Source: Indolivaga macrotermitis
Lineage (GTDB): Bacteria; Bacteroidota; Bacteroidia; Bacteroidales; Dysgonomonadaceae
DNA: 64,000 nucleotides
Reading direction: 5' to 3'
NCBI RefSeq assembly: GCF_900128985.1
Contig: NZ_FQUC01000002.1
Coordinates: 558,001 to 622,000 of the forward strand
Both the position numbers and the translations under genes were made by a program. Below are positions 38,201-45,719 of this stretch, piece by piece; the stretch's first letter is position 1, and every line of letters starts with the position of its first letter. The notes below the pieces were generated by a model. It was given only the letters and a program-made list of their open reading frames with translations. It was not told where the DNA came from and did no database searches.

Positions 38201-38386
38201 AACAGCTTCTTCAATTGCTATAAGAGATTTCGATGGATTTACATCTGTAAGGCTCTGAAACAATTGATTTTCCCAAAATGGGACACAATAATCCCTCTCT
38301 ATGTGAGGAGCATATAGATACTCATATCCCAGTTGCTGGAATAACTCTATAAGCGCTTGCTCGTAACTGTTTTCTGTGAATGACAT
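35246..38386 (-). CDS. hsdR: Type I restriction endonuclease subunit R (HsdR)
   Basis: This 1046-residue motor/nuclease subunit has an N-terminal PD-(D/E)XK nuclease (Asp in ADIIIF, Glu147-x-Lys149 in VIIEIKSPSR) and SF2 translocase motifs: WHTQGSGKSLSM (Lys292), VITDRNDLDDQL, MTDEAHRGQYG, FIGFTGTPI and MQAIARVNRVFGD. The C-terminal helical part (about 700-1046) contacts HsdM/HsdS. It cuts unmodified DNA far from the target after ATP-driven translocation. The gene follows the Abi_C-like gene by 11 bp in the operon. All motifs are intact, so the restriction function should be live if a full HsdS is made. Confidence 0.96.
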   Translation of the reverse strand: MSFTENSYEQALIELFQQLGYEYLYAPHIERDYCVPFWENQLFQSLTDVNPSKSLIAIEEAVSKLKNIDTGNLAKRNELFTDYLQHGIEVSYYNGKEQKNEIVYLIDYNNADRNTFQIINQWTYVEKSEKRADIIIFVNGLPLVIIEIKSPSRENTNASEGYRQLRNYMQEIPSLFVYNAFCVMSDMSCTKAGTITSKEDRYMEWKTKDGSYESTEYADYDTFFEGIFVKDRLLDIIKNFICFSKDDKGEAFKILSGYHQYFAVNKAIERTKKAVESDGKIGVFWHTQGSGKSLSMVFYAHLLQYSLSQPTIVVITDRNDLDDQLYTQFSKCKYFLRQTPIQARNREHLKQLLLGREANGIIFTTMQKFEESSEPLSLRKNIIVMTDEAHRGQYGFEEKIDPKTGKISIGTARIIHDSLPNASFIGFTGTPISTKDKDTQEVFGNYIDIYDMTQAVEDGATRPVFYESRVINLNLDEKTLRLIDEEYELLAKEGAEEELIEKSKRELSHIEAILGAPETIDSLCRDIIKHYEENRQYELTGKAMIVAYSRPIALDIYHKILEIRPTWAEKVKVVMTGGNKDPEEWNAIIGNKYYKKELAKKFKDNNDPLKIAIVVDMWLTGFDVPSLATMYVYKPMRGHNLMQAIARVNRVFGDKSGGLVVDYIGIAKALKDAMRDYTRRDRANYGNQDIKDTAFVKFKEKLEICRDIFHGYDYSNFQRGTDHSRAQLIKGGVNFIIAPDKEEKKEIFLKESKLLHDAITLCRSLLNEKLRFEAAFFETVRTLLSRMIGKDKVSKREVNERISELLKHSVKSQGVINLFSDIKAEFSLFDTAFLDEISKMKEKNIAIELLKRLLAERVAMYKRTNLVQSEKFSELLNQALSNYLKGMLTNEEVIQELLKLAKDIAETESEKNKLGLNAEEKAFYDALTKPRAIQDFYTNDILVQMTKELTDMLRKNRTIDWRKKESARAGMRRLVKRLLRKYKYPPEESENAMEIVLKQCEEWTDNASEINNSIIYEDTPHYAITDKNKYLQRVAEPPIKYKNENE

Positions 38387-38397
38387 ATTCTTATTGC

Positions 38398-39027
38398 TTA
38401 ATTTTTGTCCTTTGTTTCCAGATAATACAAATATTCTTCTTTATAAGCCTCATAATCTTGTCGATATAGAGCTTCGGAAGAAGATAGTGTTAGCAAACCT
38501 ATTGCAAAAGGATTCTCCTCATCGAAGTATTCATTGAACTCTTGGCAATCTTCGAAATGAATCCGGTTATCTTTTTTCGGATTATTATGTGTGATGTAAT
38601 AGTGTAAAATGAAACCTCCTATTACATCTGTGATTTTATAAATAAAAAGAGAGAGAGTCAAGTTTACAGAAATCGCTTTTATGTCTTGGCTATGTGAGGC
38701 GAACCCCGAATTATTTCTGATTTCTGCAATCTTTTGGGCAACGGATGCAATTCGTCTCGCTAATTCACATAGTTCGTCTTTGTAGCAATCTGACGAAATC
38801 ACCATGGAATTCATCGTTTGCTTTACAAGTTCCTGAAATTTACCATCTTCTTTATATGTAAGGGCTTTGTTTGTCAGAATCGTTTTACATATTCCTTCTA
38901 TTAAACTTTTGCAGGTTTCAATGCACAATGAAGGATTGGCCTCAATATTATTCTCTATTGTCGCTATATGCATTTCAAATGTATTGAAACTTGGCATTTT
39001 ATGAATATATTCTTTTATCCAAAACAT
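38398..39027 (-). CDS. Abi_C-domain (abortive infection family) protein inside the hsd operon
   Basis: This 209-residue helical protein has CIETCKSLIEGICKTIL (about 37-53) and ASVAQKIAEIRNNSGFASHSQD (about 93-114), the pattern of the Abi_C family C-terminal domain (helix, then RNxxGxxSH). It is placed between the hsdS array and hsdR, 11 bp before hsdR, so it is expressed with the restriction system. Its role is not known; members occur as phage-defence add-ons. An alternative start is the Met of MPSFNTFEMHI (residue 11). Similar proteins may work as HEPN-type RNases, but no clear RxxxxH is visible beyond the RNNSGFASH segment. Confidence 0.7.
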   Translation of the reverse strand: MFWIKEYIHKMPSFNTFEMHIATIENNIEANPSLCIETCKSLIEGICKTILTNKALTYKEDGKFQELVKQTMNSMVISSDCYKDELCELARRIASVAQKIAEIRNNSGFASHSQDIKAISVNLTLSLFIYKITDVIGGFILHYYITHNNPKKDNRIHFEDCQEFNEYFDEENPFAIGLLTLSSSEALYRQDYEAYKEEYLYYLETKDKN

Positions 39028-39042
39028 TTCGAATTCATTAAA

Positions 39043-39633
39043 TCAAGAAGCCAGACGGTATTGAGGTTCTTTTTTTAGCATTGTTATTTTATTCGTTTCC
39101 TCGCTCTTTTTATCATAATCCATAAACGGCTGAACTTCAGCTAATTTAATCAACGGCAAGATTATAGTAAAGAATAAATTATCATTTATCCGCTTGTTGA
39201 GGGCTATTTTATCGTCAAGGGATTTAAGTATGCGTACAATCTCCTTTTGGATACATAAGGGAGGCAGATTTAATTCTATAGCTTCAATAACAGGAACTGT
39301 TAATGAAGGCACAGCAGACCCGACATTCATTCCTGCAAAATCAAATCTGCATAGATTATAATATAAATACCTACTATTAACTATGTTCTCATTTACAACT
39401 GTCCAAAACATTGTATCTACTGTCCAAAAAGACGTGTCTGAATAAATAATATTATTCAAACTGCCTTTTCTAGGTATTAGTACTGATGGTTTGTCATAAA
39501 TTGCTTGATTTACATATCTCATTATCCCTCCACTACCAAAAACAGGAATGTTTCCATCAGATAAAGCCTTGTGATCTTTACCATATTTTATTGAAACTAA
39601 TTCTCTTAATCTATATATTTTATATTCGTCCAT
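39043..39633 (-). CDS. hsdS: Half HsdS (N-terminal target-recognition cassette with unrelated tail)
   Basis: This 196-residue protein has one target recognition domain (about 1-125, YKIYRLRELVSIKYGKD and PSLTVPVIEAIELNLPPL) and the central conserved helix IVRILKSLDDKIALNKRINDNL. Homology to other HsdS proteins stops at RINDNL, exactly at the 14-bp core AAATTATCATTTAT (39176-39189). The following 44 residues match nothing in HsdS. It is best read as a stored N-half that can be joined to a C-half by recombination. Half-length HsdS can also work as dimers, so function on its own is possible. Confidence 0.8.
   Translation of the reverse strand: MDEYKIYRLRELVSIKYGKDHKALSDGNIPVFGSGGIMRYVNQAIYDKPSVLIPRKGSLNNIIYSDTSFWTVDTMFWTVVNENIVNSRYLYYNLCRFDFAGMNVGSAVPSLTVPVIEAIELNLPPLCIQKEIVRILKSLDDKIALNKRINDNLFFTIILPLIKLAEVQPFMDYDKKSEETNKITMLKKEPQYRLAS
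39176..39189 (-). repeat. hsdS recombination core, copy 3 (AAATTATCATTTAT)
   Basis: These 14 bases are identical to the sequence ending the 77-bp repeats at 40621-40634 and 41831-41844, and all three lie in the same orientation. It marks the point where this half hsdS stops resembling the others. Confidence 0.75.
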
Positions 39634-39636
39634 TTA

Positions 39637-39903
39637 TTAAATAAAATTTACTTCTTTGATTTTGTTTATAATATTTTCAGGACTCCAAAATATACCTCCT
39701 GTTTTTGGATTATATTTAAAGTATATAGAATCTTTATCAGGTAGATTATTGACTGGAATAACAAAATACCTTTTCTTATCTTGAACTGTAAAGCTTATAG
39801 CAAGAATATCGAAATCTTTCTGATTATATCTTACTCTGAAAGGAGAGTCACTTTGCCGACCTTCGTGATATACTCGATTAACCCTTTTTATAATTTTTTC
39901 CAT
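39637..39903 (-). CDS. Small protein of unknown function within the hsdS array
   Basis: This 88-residue protein lies 3 bp before the half hsdS and 17 bp after the full hsdS. It is basic at the N-terminus (KIIKRVNRVYHEGRQ), then DFDILAISFTVQDKKRYFVIPVNNLPDK and a C-terminal GGIFWSPENIINKI. The strand pattern ...ILAISF...RYFVIP is like the core of small PD-(D/E)XK or group-I-intron-type nucleases, but a catalytic set is not complete. I do not assign a function. Tight packing with neighbours makes it likely to be translated. Confidence 0.6.
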   Translation of the reverse strand: MEKIIKRVNRVYHEGRQSDSPFRVRYNQKDFDILAISFTVQDKKRYFVIPVNNLPDKDSIYFKYNPKTGGIFWSPENIINKIKEVNFI

Positions 39904-39920
39904 ATTAGATAAATGAGAAT

Positions 39921-41150
39921 TTAGCTGTTTAAATCAGTAATTTTTAGCTCCCCTGACATTAATTTGGGTAAAAGTGTGTCACGCAATTTGGATAATTTTT
40001 CATTTTCTCCTTCATTTTTTTCTTGCTGAAAAAAAATTGGGGTCATTATTTCGTTAAAATTATGAATGACTTTTAATGGAGGGCGAATTATTGACAATGA
40101 ATTGATTAATGTACCAGAAGCTTCTTTGAATGTAGAACCAGAAGCTTGTGATTCTATTTTTGAAGTATTAGCCTTCAAATAATAGAAAATAAAGGCAGTT
40201 CCTATTTCCCTATTAGGCACAATGGACTTAAACCCTTGATTAGTACAAATTTCATTTAGAGCAATACTTATATATCCAATAGGAGCACGAGAACTAAATA
40301 ATACAGAACCTCTAGGTAATAATTTAGTACTACAACTTTTATATCCAATCTCTGTTATGTCTATTTCTCCTCGTGAAGTAAACTTAGCTTGAGTCATCGA
40401 AAGATCTTTAGGTGTTAACCAGGGAATTCCATTAGTAGTATAATATTCTGAATGACTTTTTGAAGGAGTACTTCCTCCAACTATTCTTCCAACGTCAGAC
40501 AATCTTCCGACTCCCCATCCTTCTGGAATTTCCCCCAACTCTGAATCAATAAATTCTCCACCTTTAAACGGCTCAAAGTCAACAAACCAAGACCTGTATA
40601 TGGCCAGTGCCTGCTGCTCTAAATTATCATTTATCCGTTTGTTCAAAGCAATTTTGTCGTCGAAGGAAGAGAGAATATTTGATATCTTTTGTTGGATATT
40701 AAATGCAGGAAGCGAACAGTTTATATTTCCAAATGTATCTCTTGTTATTGTATCAAACACACTACCATGTGTTTTAGACTTAATTTCAGCAAGTTTAAAT
40801 TTCATCAAATAGTATAAATAGTCTTGATCTATTATATCCAAATCACCTCTTATGCCATAACAAGATTGATTAAAAGCCATGGGAAAAGGTAGCATGGCTA
40901 TTTCTCCAACTGTCCCTCTAGCTGAAATTATAATATCGTTTTTTTGAAGTAGTCTAGTCGTGCTTTTTTCTAATCCAAGTTTAGAGATACTTTTTTCTGT
41001 TTGATATACATATTTCTCACTATTATTGAAATCTTTGACAGATAGCCAAGGAATATCTCCATTCCAAAAAGAATCAATTGTTGTCTTTGGAGTGCCTCCT
41101 CCAATTAGATGTATAATATCTCCTAATTTATACTTTTTCCACTCTTCCAT
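39921..41150 (-). CDS. hsdS: Full-length HsdS specificity subunit
   Basis: This 409-residue protein has two target-recognition domains. The first covers about 1-150 (EWKKYKLGDIIHLIGGGTPKT...) and the second about 205-370 (GWGVGRLSDVGRIVGGSTPSK...). The conserved central helix KISNILSSFDDKIALNKRINDNLEQQALAIYRSWF and the C-terminal helix LRDTLLPKLMSGELKITDL hold HsdM. It sets the DNA sequence that the system recognises. It is the only complete HsdS in the cluster. Its middle region (40558-40634) is 76/77 identical to one in the next gene upstream, giving a site for cassette exchange. Confidence 0.93.
   Translation of the reverse strand: MEEWKKYKLGDIIHLIGGGTPKTTIDSFWNGDIPWLSVKDFNNSEKYVYQTEKSISKLGLEKSTTRLLQKNDIIISARGTVGEIAMLPFPMAFNQSCYGIRGDLDIIDQDYLYYLMKFKLAEIKSKTHGSVFDTITRDTFGNINCSLPAFNIQQKISNILSSFDDKIALNKRINDNLEQQALAIYRSWFVDFEPFKGGEFIDSELGEIPEGWGVGRLSDVGRIVGGSTPSKSHSEYYTTNGIPWLTPKDLSMTQAKFTSRGEIDITEIGYKSCSTKLLPRGSVLFSSRAPIGYISIALNEICTNQGFKSIVPNREIGTAFIFYYLKANTSKIESQASGSTFKEASGTLINSLSIIRPPLKVIHNFNEIMTPIFFQQEKNEGENEKLSKLRDTLLPKLMSGELKITDLNS
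40558..40634 (-). repeat. 77-bp hsdS direct repeat, copy 2
   Basis: It is identical to 41768-41844 except for one base, in the same orientation and 1210 bp away. It encodes the central joint INDNLEQQALAIYRSWFVDF of HsdS. Similarity falls abruptly after the AAATTATCATTTAT end. Confidence 0.9.
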
Positions 41151-41160
41151 AAATGAGAAT

Positions 41161-41901
41161 TTAGCTGTGTAAATCGTTAATTTTTAACTCGCCGGATATC
41201 AATTTGGGTAGTAAAATATCTCTTTGCTCTTTTAGATTATTCGATTCATTAAAAGAATTAAGAATTTTCATGTCGATTTTCTGTGTAATCCTTTCAAATC
41301 TTTCAATAATATCATTCGGTGGAATAACTATCGTCATATTTTCTATCGAACTACGATTAATCGAGCCAAAAACAGTTCCTTCTCCATTAAATTTATCTAA
41401 AAGAGGTTTTAGTGACTGCATAGTATAAAATATGAAAGAGTAATGGGCATTGTTACTCTTAATTGAAGCCAATCCTCTGCCAATACAACATTTTCTATGA
41501 GCAATATTTATATCGCCAACAGGAGCTCTTACACTCAACAAAACACTGAGAGGTTCTGCAAACCGATTTGGTTCAGTGGTGTATAACCTAATCGAAGGAA
41601 ACCTATCTCCGAATTCTGTTCGTCCTTGATAAAAGACAATTCCATCTCCAACCTCATTGAAACTTCTACCTTGGGGAGATTGTCCCATTATTATATCAGC
41701 TATTTCTATTAATTTTCCAACTCTCCACCCTTCCGGAATTTCTCCCAGCTCTGAACCAACGAATTTTCCACCTTTAAACGGCTCAAAATCAACAAACCAA
41801 GACCTGTATATGGCCAGTGCCTGCTGCTCTAAATTATCATTTATATGCTGAAATTTAGAAAAATATATAGAATGTTTATATGTTGAGCTATAAGTCCACA
41901 T
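41161..41901 (-). CDS. hsdS: Half HsdS (C-terminal cassette lacking the first recognition domain)
   Basis: The 246-residue frame begins with 18 residues of non-HsdS sequence (MWTYSSTYKHSIYFSKFQ) and then enters the HsdS centre at HINDNLEQQALAIYRSWF. One recognition domain (about 55-210, GWRVGKLIEIADIIMGQSPQGRS) and the C-terminal helix LLPKLISGELKINDLHS follow. Its ATG lies 2 bp after the recombinase stop, so it may be translated by coupling. The missing N-half and the sharp join at 41844 make it a stored C-half cassette. Confidence 0.82.
   Translation of the reverse strand: MWTYSSTYKHSIYFSKFQHINDNLEQQALAIYRSWFVDFEPFKGGKFVGSELGEIPEGWRVGKLIEIADIIMGQSPQGRSFNEVGDGIVFYQGRTEFGDRFPSIRLYTTEPNRFAEPLSVLLSVRAPVGDINIAHRKCCIGRGLASIKSNNAHYSFIFYTMQSLKPLLDKFNGEGTVFGSINRSSIENMTIVIPPNDIIERFERITQKIDMKILNSFNESNNLKEQRDILLPKLISGELKINDLHS
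41768..41844 (-). repeat. 77-bp hsdS direct repeat, copy 1
   Basis: It is the partner of 40558-40634 (76/77 identical). It lies 60 bp from the end of the recombinase gene, so the recombinase is adjacent to its probable substrate. Confidence 0.9.
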
Positions 41902-41903
41902 AA

Positions 41904-42896
41904 TCAGTTGATAAATTTACGGTGAGATAGTTTTACATTGGTTTGGTTTACCATGGCATAGTGCATGGTAGTATCTATTTTCACATGACCAAGCAATCGC
42001 TGAACTTGCTCTACAGGCATTCCTTTGTCAATAGCCATTGTTGCAAGTGTTCGTCGGAATTTATGGGGATGTACTCTATTGATTTTAAGTTTCCTCCCAA
42101 TATTGCGAAGACGCATTTCCACTCCTGATATTTGTAGTCGATCGTGAGGTTTAGCTAATGAAACGAATAATGCCGGATTTTTGTCTTTTCGTGATTTAAG
42201 ATATTGTTGTAAGTGAATCTTAGTCCGAGCATTGAAATAGACCATTCGTTCTTTGCTCCCTTTTCCAAAGACAATACATTCTCTTTCTTGAAAGTTGACA
42301 TCGTTTCGGTTAAGTTTTACAAGCTCACCAACACGCATTCCTGTCGAAGACAGTAAATCCAAGATTGCTAAATCGCGAATATGTTTACAATTATCACGAA
42401 GCATTTCCAATGCTTCGTCGCTCAGCACTTCTTTTACTTGTGTGCCCGTTTTTACTTTGTGAATACGCCTTACAGGGCTTTTTAAAATATAATCTTCTTC
42501 TTCTAACCATGCAAAAAAGGAGGAAAAGATACGACGTATATTATCTATTGTAACTTTACTGGATTTACGTTTGCTTTGAAAAACGGCTAAATAAGCTCGA
42601 ATATCTTCTGTTGTATAATCAGCGACATTTTTCGGCATGCCATTAAATAAATGACGAATGGTTGACTCATAGTACCTAATTGTTTTGATAGAGCACCCTT
42701 CAACCTGTTTCGCCGATAAGAAAATTTCAAGGAGTCTCGCATTTGAGGCAAAATCTTCATGTACAGTTTCCCCATCCACAACTACATCATACTTACTAAG
42801 GATTTGTAATAACGAGGTGCTGAGTTGCGCTGTTTGCTCAAATGTTAAAACTCCAGACATTGCATTTTCAATTTCGTTGATTAGTTTTTCTTTCAT
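41904..42896 (-). CDS. Tyrosine recombinase, probable hsdS cassette shuffler
   Basis: This 330-residue protein has a SAM-like core-binding domain (about 55-150, FLSAKQVEGCSIKTIRYYESTIR) and a catalytic domain with all motifs: Arg in SSTGMRVGEL, Lys in GKGSKER, HPHKFRR, LLGHVKIDTTMHY. It belongs to the XerD/phage-integrase group and not to the IntDOT type seen in the two element integrases, since Arg I is present. Its place between hsdM and the hsdS cassettes, in the same operon, is the standard layout for recombinases that invert or exchange hsdS parts in Bacteroidetes, Mycoplasma and streptococci. It is therefore likely to switch restriction specificity. Confidence 0.9.
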   Translation of the reverse strand: MKEKLINEIENAMSGVLTFEQTAQLSTSLLQILSKYDVVVDGETVHEDFASNARLLEIFLSAKQVEGCSIKTIRYYESTIRHLFNGMPKNVADYTTEDIRAYLAVFQSKRKSSKVTIDNIRRIFSSFFAWLEEEDYILKSPVRRIHKVKTGTQVKEVLSDEALEMLRDNCKHIRDLAILDLLSSTGMRVGELVKLNRNDVNFQERECIVFGKGSKERMVYFNARTKIHLQQYLKSRKDKNPALFVSLAKPHDRLQISGVEMRLRNIGRKLKINRVHPHKFRRTLATMAIDKGMPVEQVQRLLGHVKIDTTMHYAMVNQTNVKLSHRKFIN

Positions 42897-42950
42897 ATTT
42901 CTTCAATTTTAGAGTGATTATGTAAAACCGAAGAGAATATGAATCTTTTA

Positions 42951-44480
42951 TTATATAGTAAACCCAATACTCTTCAGTTGTTTTCGAATTTCATCTTCCA
43001 GTTCATGGGATTTACCAAAAAGCTCAGATAATTCACTTGTTAAACGTATCATTTTTTCCTCAAATGGTTCACCGTCATCCTCAGGATCTGCAATACCAAC
43101 ATATCGACCTGGAGTAAGAATATAATCCTGCTTTGCAACATCGTCTAAGGTAACAACAGCACAATATCCTTTTTCGTTTTCCAATTTACCTTCATCAAAT
43201 AATGTGAATGTATCAGCTATTTTTTGAATATCTCCTTTTTCTCCATTTTCTGTTTCGTCAAAGTCGGAAAGTTCTCGGAGTTTACGGGTTACCATTATCC
43301 CCATATGACGAGCATCAACAAAAAGAATTTTTCCTTTTTGTTTTTTATCTCGATTTAGAAACCATAGAGATACTGGAATTCCTGTCGTATAAAATAATTG
43401 AGACGGTAAAGCAACTATTCCTTCAATTAAATCAGCTTTAACAATGTTTTCGCGAATAGTGCCTTCACCTCCTGTTTGTGAAGATAAAGAACCATTCGCT
43501 AATACCATTCCGATTTTCCCTTTTGGTGACAGATGGTGAATCATATGTTGTAGCCATGCGAAATTGGCATTCCCTGCAGGAGGAATACCAAATTTCCAGC
43601 GAACATCATCTTGCAGTTTATCGGCCCCCCAATCACTAAGATTAAATGGAGGATTTGCTAAAATGAAGTCAGCTTTTAATGTTGAATGCTGATCATCAAA
43701 AAAAGTATCGGCATTGAATTTACCCAAATCAGCTTCAATGCCACGAATAGCCAAATTCATATGAGCCATTTTCCATGTAGTTGGATTACTGTCTTGTCCA
43801 AATACAGAAATGTCGTTGATATTTCCTTGGTGCTTTTCGATAAACTTTGCCGATTGAACAAACATTCCTCCAGAGCCACATGCAGGGTCATATACTCGAC
43901 CACTGTAAGGTTTAAGAACTTCAACCAACGTTTGAACAATGCATGCAGGGGTATAAAACTCTCCTGCTAATTTACCTTCTGCTTCCGCAAACTTTGAAAG
44001 ACAATACTCATAAGCTCTTCCAAGTATATCTTTACTACTCCCATGTTCTTTCATTTGGATATTAGTAAATAAATCAACGACGTTTCCGAGTCTCCTCTTA
44101 TCCAGTTCTGGTCGTGCAAAATTTTTAGGAAGTATTCCTTTTAATCGACTATTTTCTTTTTCAATTAAACGCATTGCATTGTCAATTACTGTGCCTATTT
44201 CTGGAGTATGCGCAGCTTCTGAAATAACATTCCATCTTGCTTCTTGAGGAACAAAGAAAATATTTTCAGAAGTATACTCATCTTTATCCTCTTGAAAGCC
44301 ATCTCCTTCTTCTTTCAATTCTTGGTATCTACCTTCAAAACGATCTGAAATATATTTTAAAAAAATCAGTCCAAGCACAACAGATTTATATTCAGAAGCA
44401 TCAAGATTTCCTCTTAATAAGTCTGCTGCTTTCCAAATTTCTTTTTCAAAGCCAATTTCCACAGTATTATTTTTTGCCAT
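42951..44480 (-). CDS. hsdM: Type I DNA methyltransferase subunit M (HsdM)
   Basis: This 509-residue N6-adenine methylase has a helical N-terminal domain (about 10-150, FEKEIWKAADLLRGNLDASEYK). The AdoMet fold has LAGEFYTPACIVQTLVEVL, motif I DPACGSGGM (Asp198) and motif IV NPPF (Asn276-Phe279). The C-terminus contacts HsdS. It methylates the site set by HsdS and protects self DNA. The gene starts 8 bp after the XRE regulator stop and is followed by the recombinase after 54 bp. Confidence 0.96.
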   Translation of the reverse strand: MAKNNTVEIGFEKEIWKAADLLRGNLDASEYKSVVLGLIFLKYISDRFEGRYQELKEEGDGFQEDKDEYTSENIFFVPQEARWNVISEAAHTPEIGTVIDNAMRLIEKENSRLKGILPKNFARPELDKRRLGNVVDLFTNIQMKEHGSSKDILGRAYEYCLSKFAEAEGKLAGEFYTPACIVQTLVEVLKPYSGRVYDPACGSGGMFVQSAKFIEKHQGNINDISVFGQDSNPTTWKMAHMNLAIRGIEADLGKFNADTFFDDQHSTLKADFILANPPFNLSDWGADKLQDDVRWKFGIPPAGNANFAWLQHMIHHLSPKGKIGMVLANGSLSSQTGGEGTIRENIVKADLIEGIVALPSQLFYTTGIPVSLWFLNRDKKQKGKILFVDARHMGIMVTRKLRELSDFDETENGEKGDIQKIADTFTLFDEGKLENEKGYCAVVTLDDVAKQDYILTPGRYVGIADPEDDGEPFEEKMIRLTSELSELFGKSHELEDEIRKQLKSIGFTI

Positions 44481-44488
44481 AATCCAAT

Positions 44489-44689
44489 CTATTTTTCTTC
44501 TTTATTATCAACAATCAAATCCTTCACACTTACTTGTAGTATCTCCGCAATCTGATATAAAGTTTCCAATGGAGGTTGAATCCGATTACAAGCGTAACTA
44601 TTCACAATTTTAAAACTCTTGCCGAGCTTCTCTGCAAGCCATGTTTGCTTGATTCCTCTTTCTTGTAATACTTCCTTTATCCGATTCAT
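44489..44689 (-). CDS. XRE-family regulator leading the hsd operon
   Basis: This 66-residue protein is almost only a Cro/C1 HTH: IKQTWLAEKLGKSFKIVNSYACNRIQPPLETLYQIAEIL (about 13-51). It is the first gene of the operon and ends 8 bp before hsdM. Small XRE proteins in this position act as controller proteins that time methylase and nuclease expression. ATAGGAAAT occurs near 44717 and again near 44796 upstream and could be its operator. Confidence 0.88.
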   Translation of the reverse strand: MNRIKEVLQERGIKQTWLAEKLGKSFKIVNSYACNRIQPPLETLYQIAEILQVSVKDLIVDNKEEK

Positions 44690-44711
44690 TTTATAGTTAT
44701 ATTATGAAGAA

Positions 44712-44719
44712 CAAATATA
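44712..44719 (-). promoter_or_regulatory. -7 promoter box of the XRE-hsd operon
   Basis: On the minus strand TATATTTG matches the Bacteroidetes -7 consensus TAnnTTTG fully and lies 23 bp before the XRE ATG. A clear -33 TTTG is not visible. The rest of the 236-bp gap 44690-44925 shows nothing more than A/T-rich sequence. Confidence 0.55.
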
Positions 44720-44925
44720 GGAAATCTAACTGGACAATTATAAGAAAATATTGTTTTCAAATTAAACCTGATTTTTTATTTCCCGGATAGGAAATGACAC
44801 AATTTGATTTATCAATTATCTTCTCACCATCTTCTTTTGGTTATTCATCTATTGTATAGCCTCTGTTGAATTCTTGACTTCAAGTTGAGCAAATATTCTT
44901 TATGATATTTCACTGTACAGGCAAA

Positions 44926-45225
44926 TTACTCCCATGCTTGATAGAAGTTATTATCTAAAAGTTTTTGTACATCAGACATCTTATACAAAAGTTTTCCTCC
45001 AATTTTATAGAATGGCAAAATCCCCCTGTCTCTGTAATTTTGTAGAGAGCGAGAGCAAATATGAAGTAAATCACAAACCTGCTTTTTATTCAGGAATTGT
45101 TCATCCTTCAATGTTGATTTATAATTTTTAGTTGCAATCTCAATATTTTCATTTATCTCTTTTATAGCCAGAAGTATATCATTTATTTCTGGTGATGATT
45201 CTTTTAGTATATCATTATTATTCAT
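44926..45225 (-). CDS. HTH_17-type DNA-binding protein
   Basis: This 99-residue protein has a MerR/excisionase-like HTH: LNKKQVCDLLHICSRSLQNYRDRGILPFYKIGGKLLYKMSDVQKLL (about 46-92). The N-terminal 40 residues are acidic and helical (INDILLAIKEINENIEI), probably for dimerisation. It lies 10 bp after the next HTH gene on the same strand. Such paired HTH_17 genes are very common on Bacteroidetes mobile elements, where they regulate excision or transfer genes. Confidence 0.85.
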   Translation of the reverse strand: MNNNDILKESSPEINDILLAIKEINENIEIATKNYKSTLKDEQFLNKKQVCDLLHICSRSLQNYRDRGILPFYKIGGKLLYKMSDVQKLLDNNFYQAWE

Positions 45226-45235
45226 AATTCATCTT

Positions 45236-45520
45236 TTATTTAGTAACACTCATGTTTTTTTCAATAAATAGATTTACATCCTCAAGCTTATAATAACACT
45301 TTCTATCTATTTGAATATATGGCAAAATCCTTTTATCTCTATAAGTTTGAAGAGTCCGAGGTGAAATGTTTAGTAATAAACATACATCTTGGTTATCCAA
45401 ATACTTATTCTCCTTTTGAGATGATCTTAATTTCCGACTTTTCTCTAATAACTGCTTAATCTCATCTGAGATTTTATTTAAAGTGCATTCTCCAATAATT
45501 TTTAATTCCATAACTATCAA
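45236..45520 (-). CDS. HTH_17-type DNA-binding protein (paralogue)
   Basis: This 94-residue protein has the same fold as its downstream neighbour: DNQDVCLLLNISPRTLQTYRDKRILPYIQIDRKCYYKLEDVNLFI (about 43-88). The gene faces the transposase N-region gene across 199 bp. It forms a two-gene unit with 44926-45225. Confidence 0.85.
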   Translation of the reverse strand: MIVMELKIIGECTLNKISDEIKQLLEKSRKLRSSQKENKYLDNQDVCLLLNISPRTLQTYRDKRILPYIQIDRKCYYKLEDVNLFIEKNMSVTK

Positions 45521-45683
45521 TATTAAAATTTACTACAAATAAAAATAATCATGAAGGATCCAGAAACAGTATATCTTTATCTGGTAGGGAGTGGCTTTGA
45601 TTTGGCCTCGAATTGCTTCGATAAAGTATATTACGGCTCGAAATCAATTTGAGGTGTTATACCAATTTTCTTATTGAATAATG

Positions 45684-45691
45684 TATCTTTG
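45684..45691 (+). promoter_or_regulatory. -7 promoter box before the transposase-like genes
   Basis: TATCTTTG matches TAnnTTTG fully and stands 28 bp before ATG 45720. This supports 45720 as the start and not the upstream in-frame ATG at 45681, which would overlap the box. Confidence 0.5.
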
Positions 45692-45719
45692 CTTGCTACC
45701 TCTTCTAAAATATTTTGTA

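Noticed and set aside
41161-41901. Normal complete hsdS
   Set aside because: The first recognition domain is absent, and the first 18 residues come from non-HsdS sequence beyond the repeat end.
45600-45660. Terminal inverted repeat of an insertion sequence (CCTCGAATTG/CAATTTGAGG)
   Set aside because: Both halves lie on the same side of the transposase-like genes, only 9 of 10 bases match, and no partner was found on the right side.
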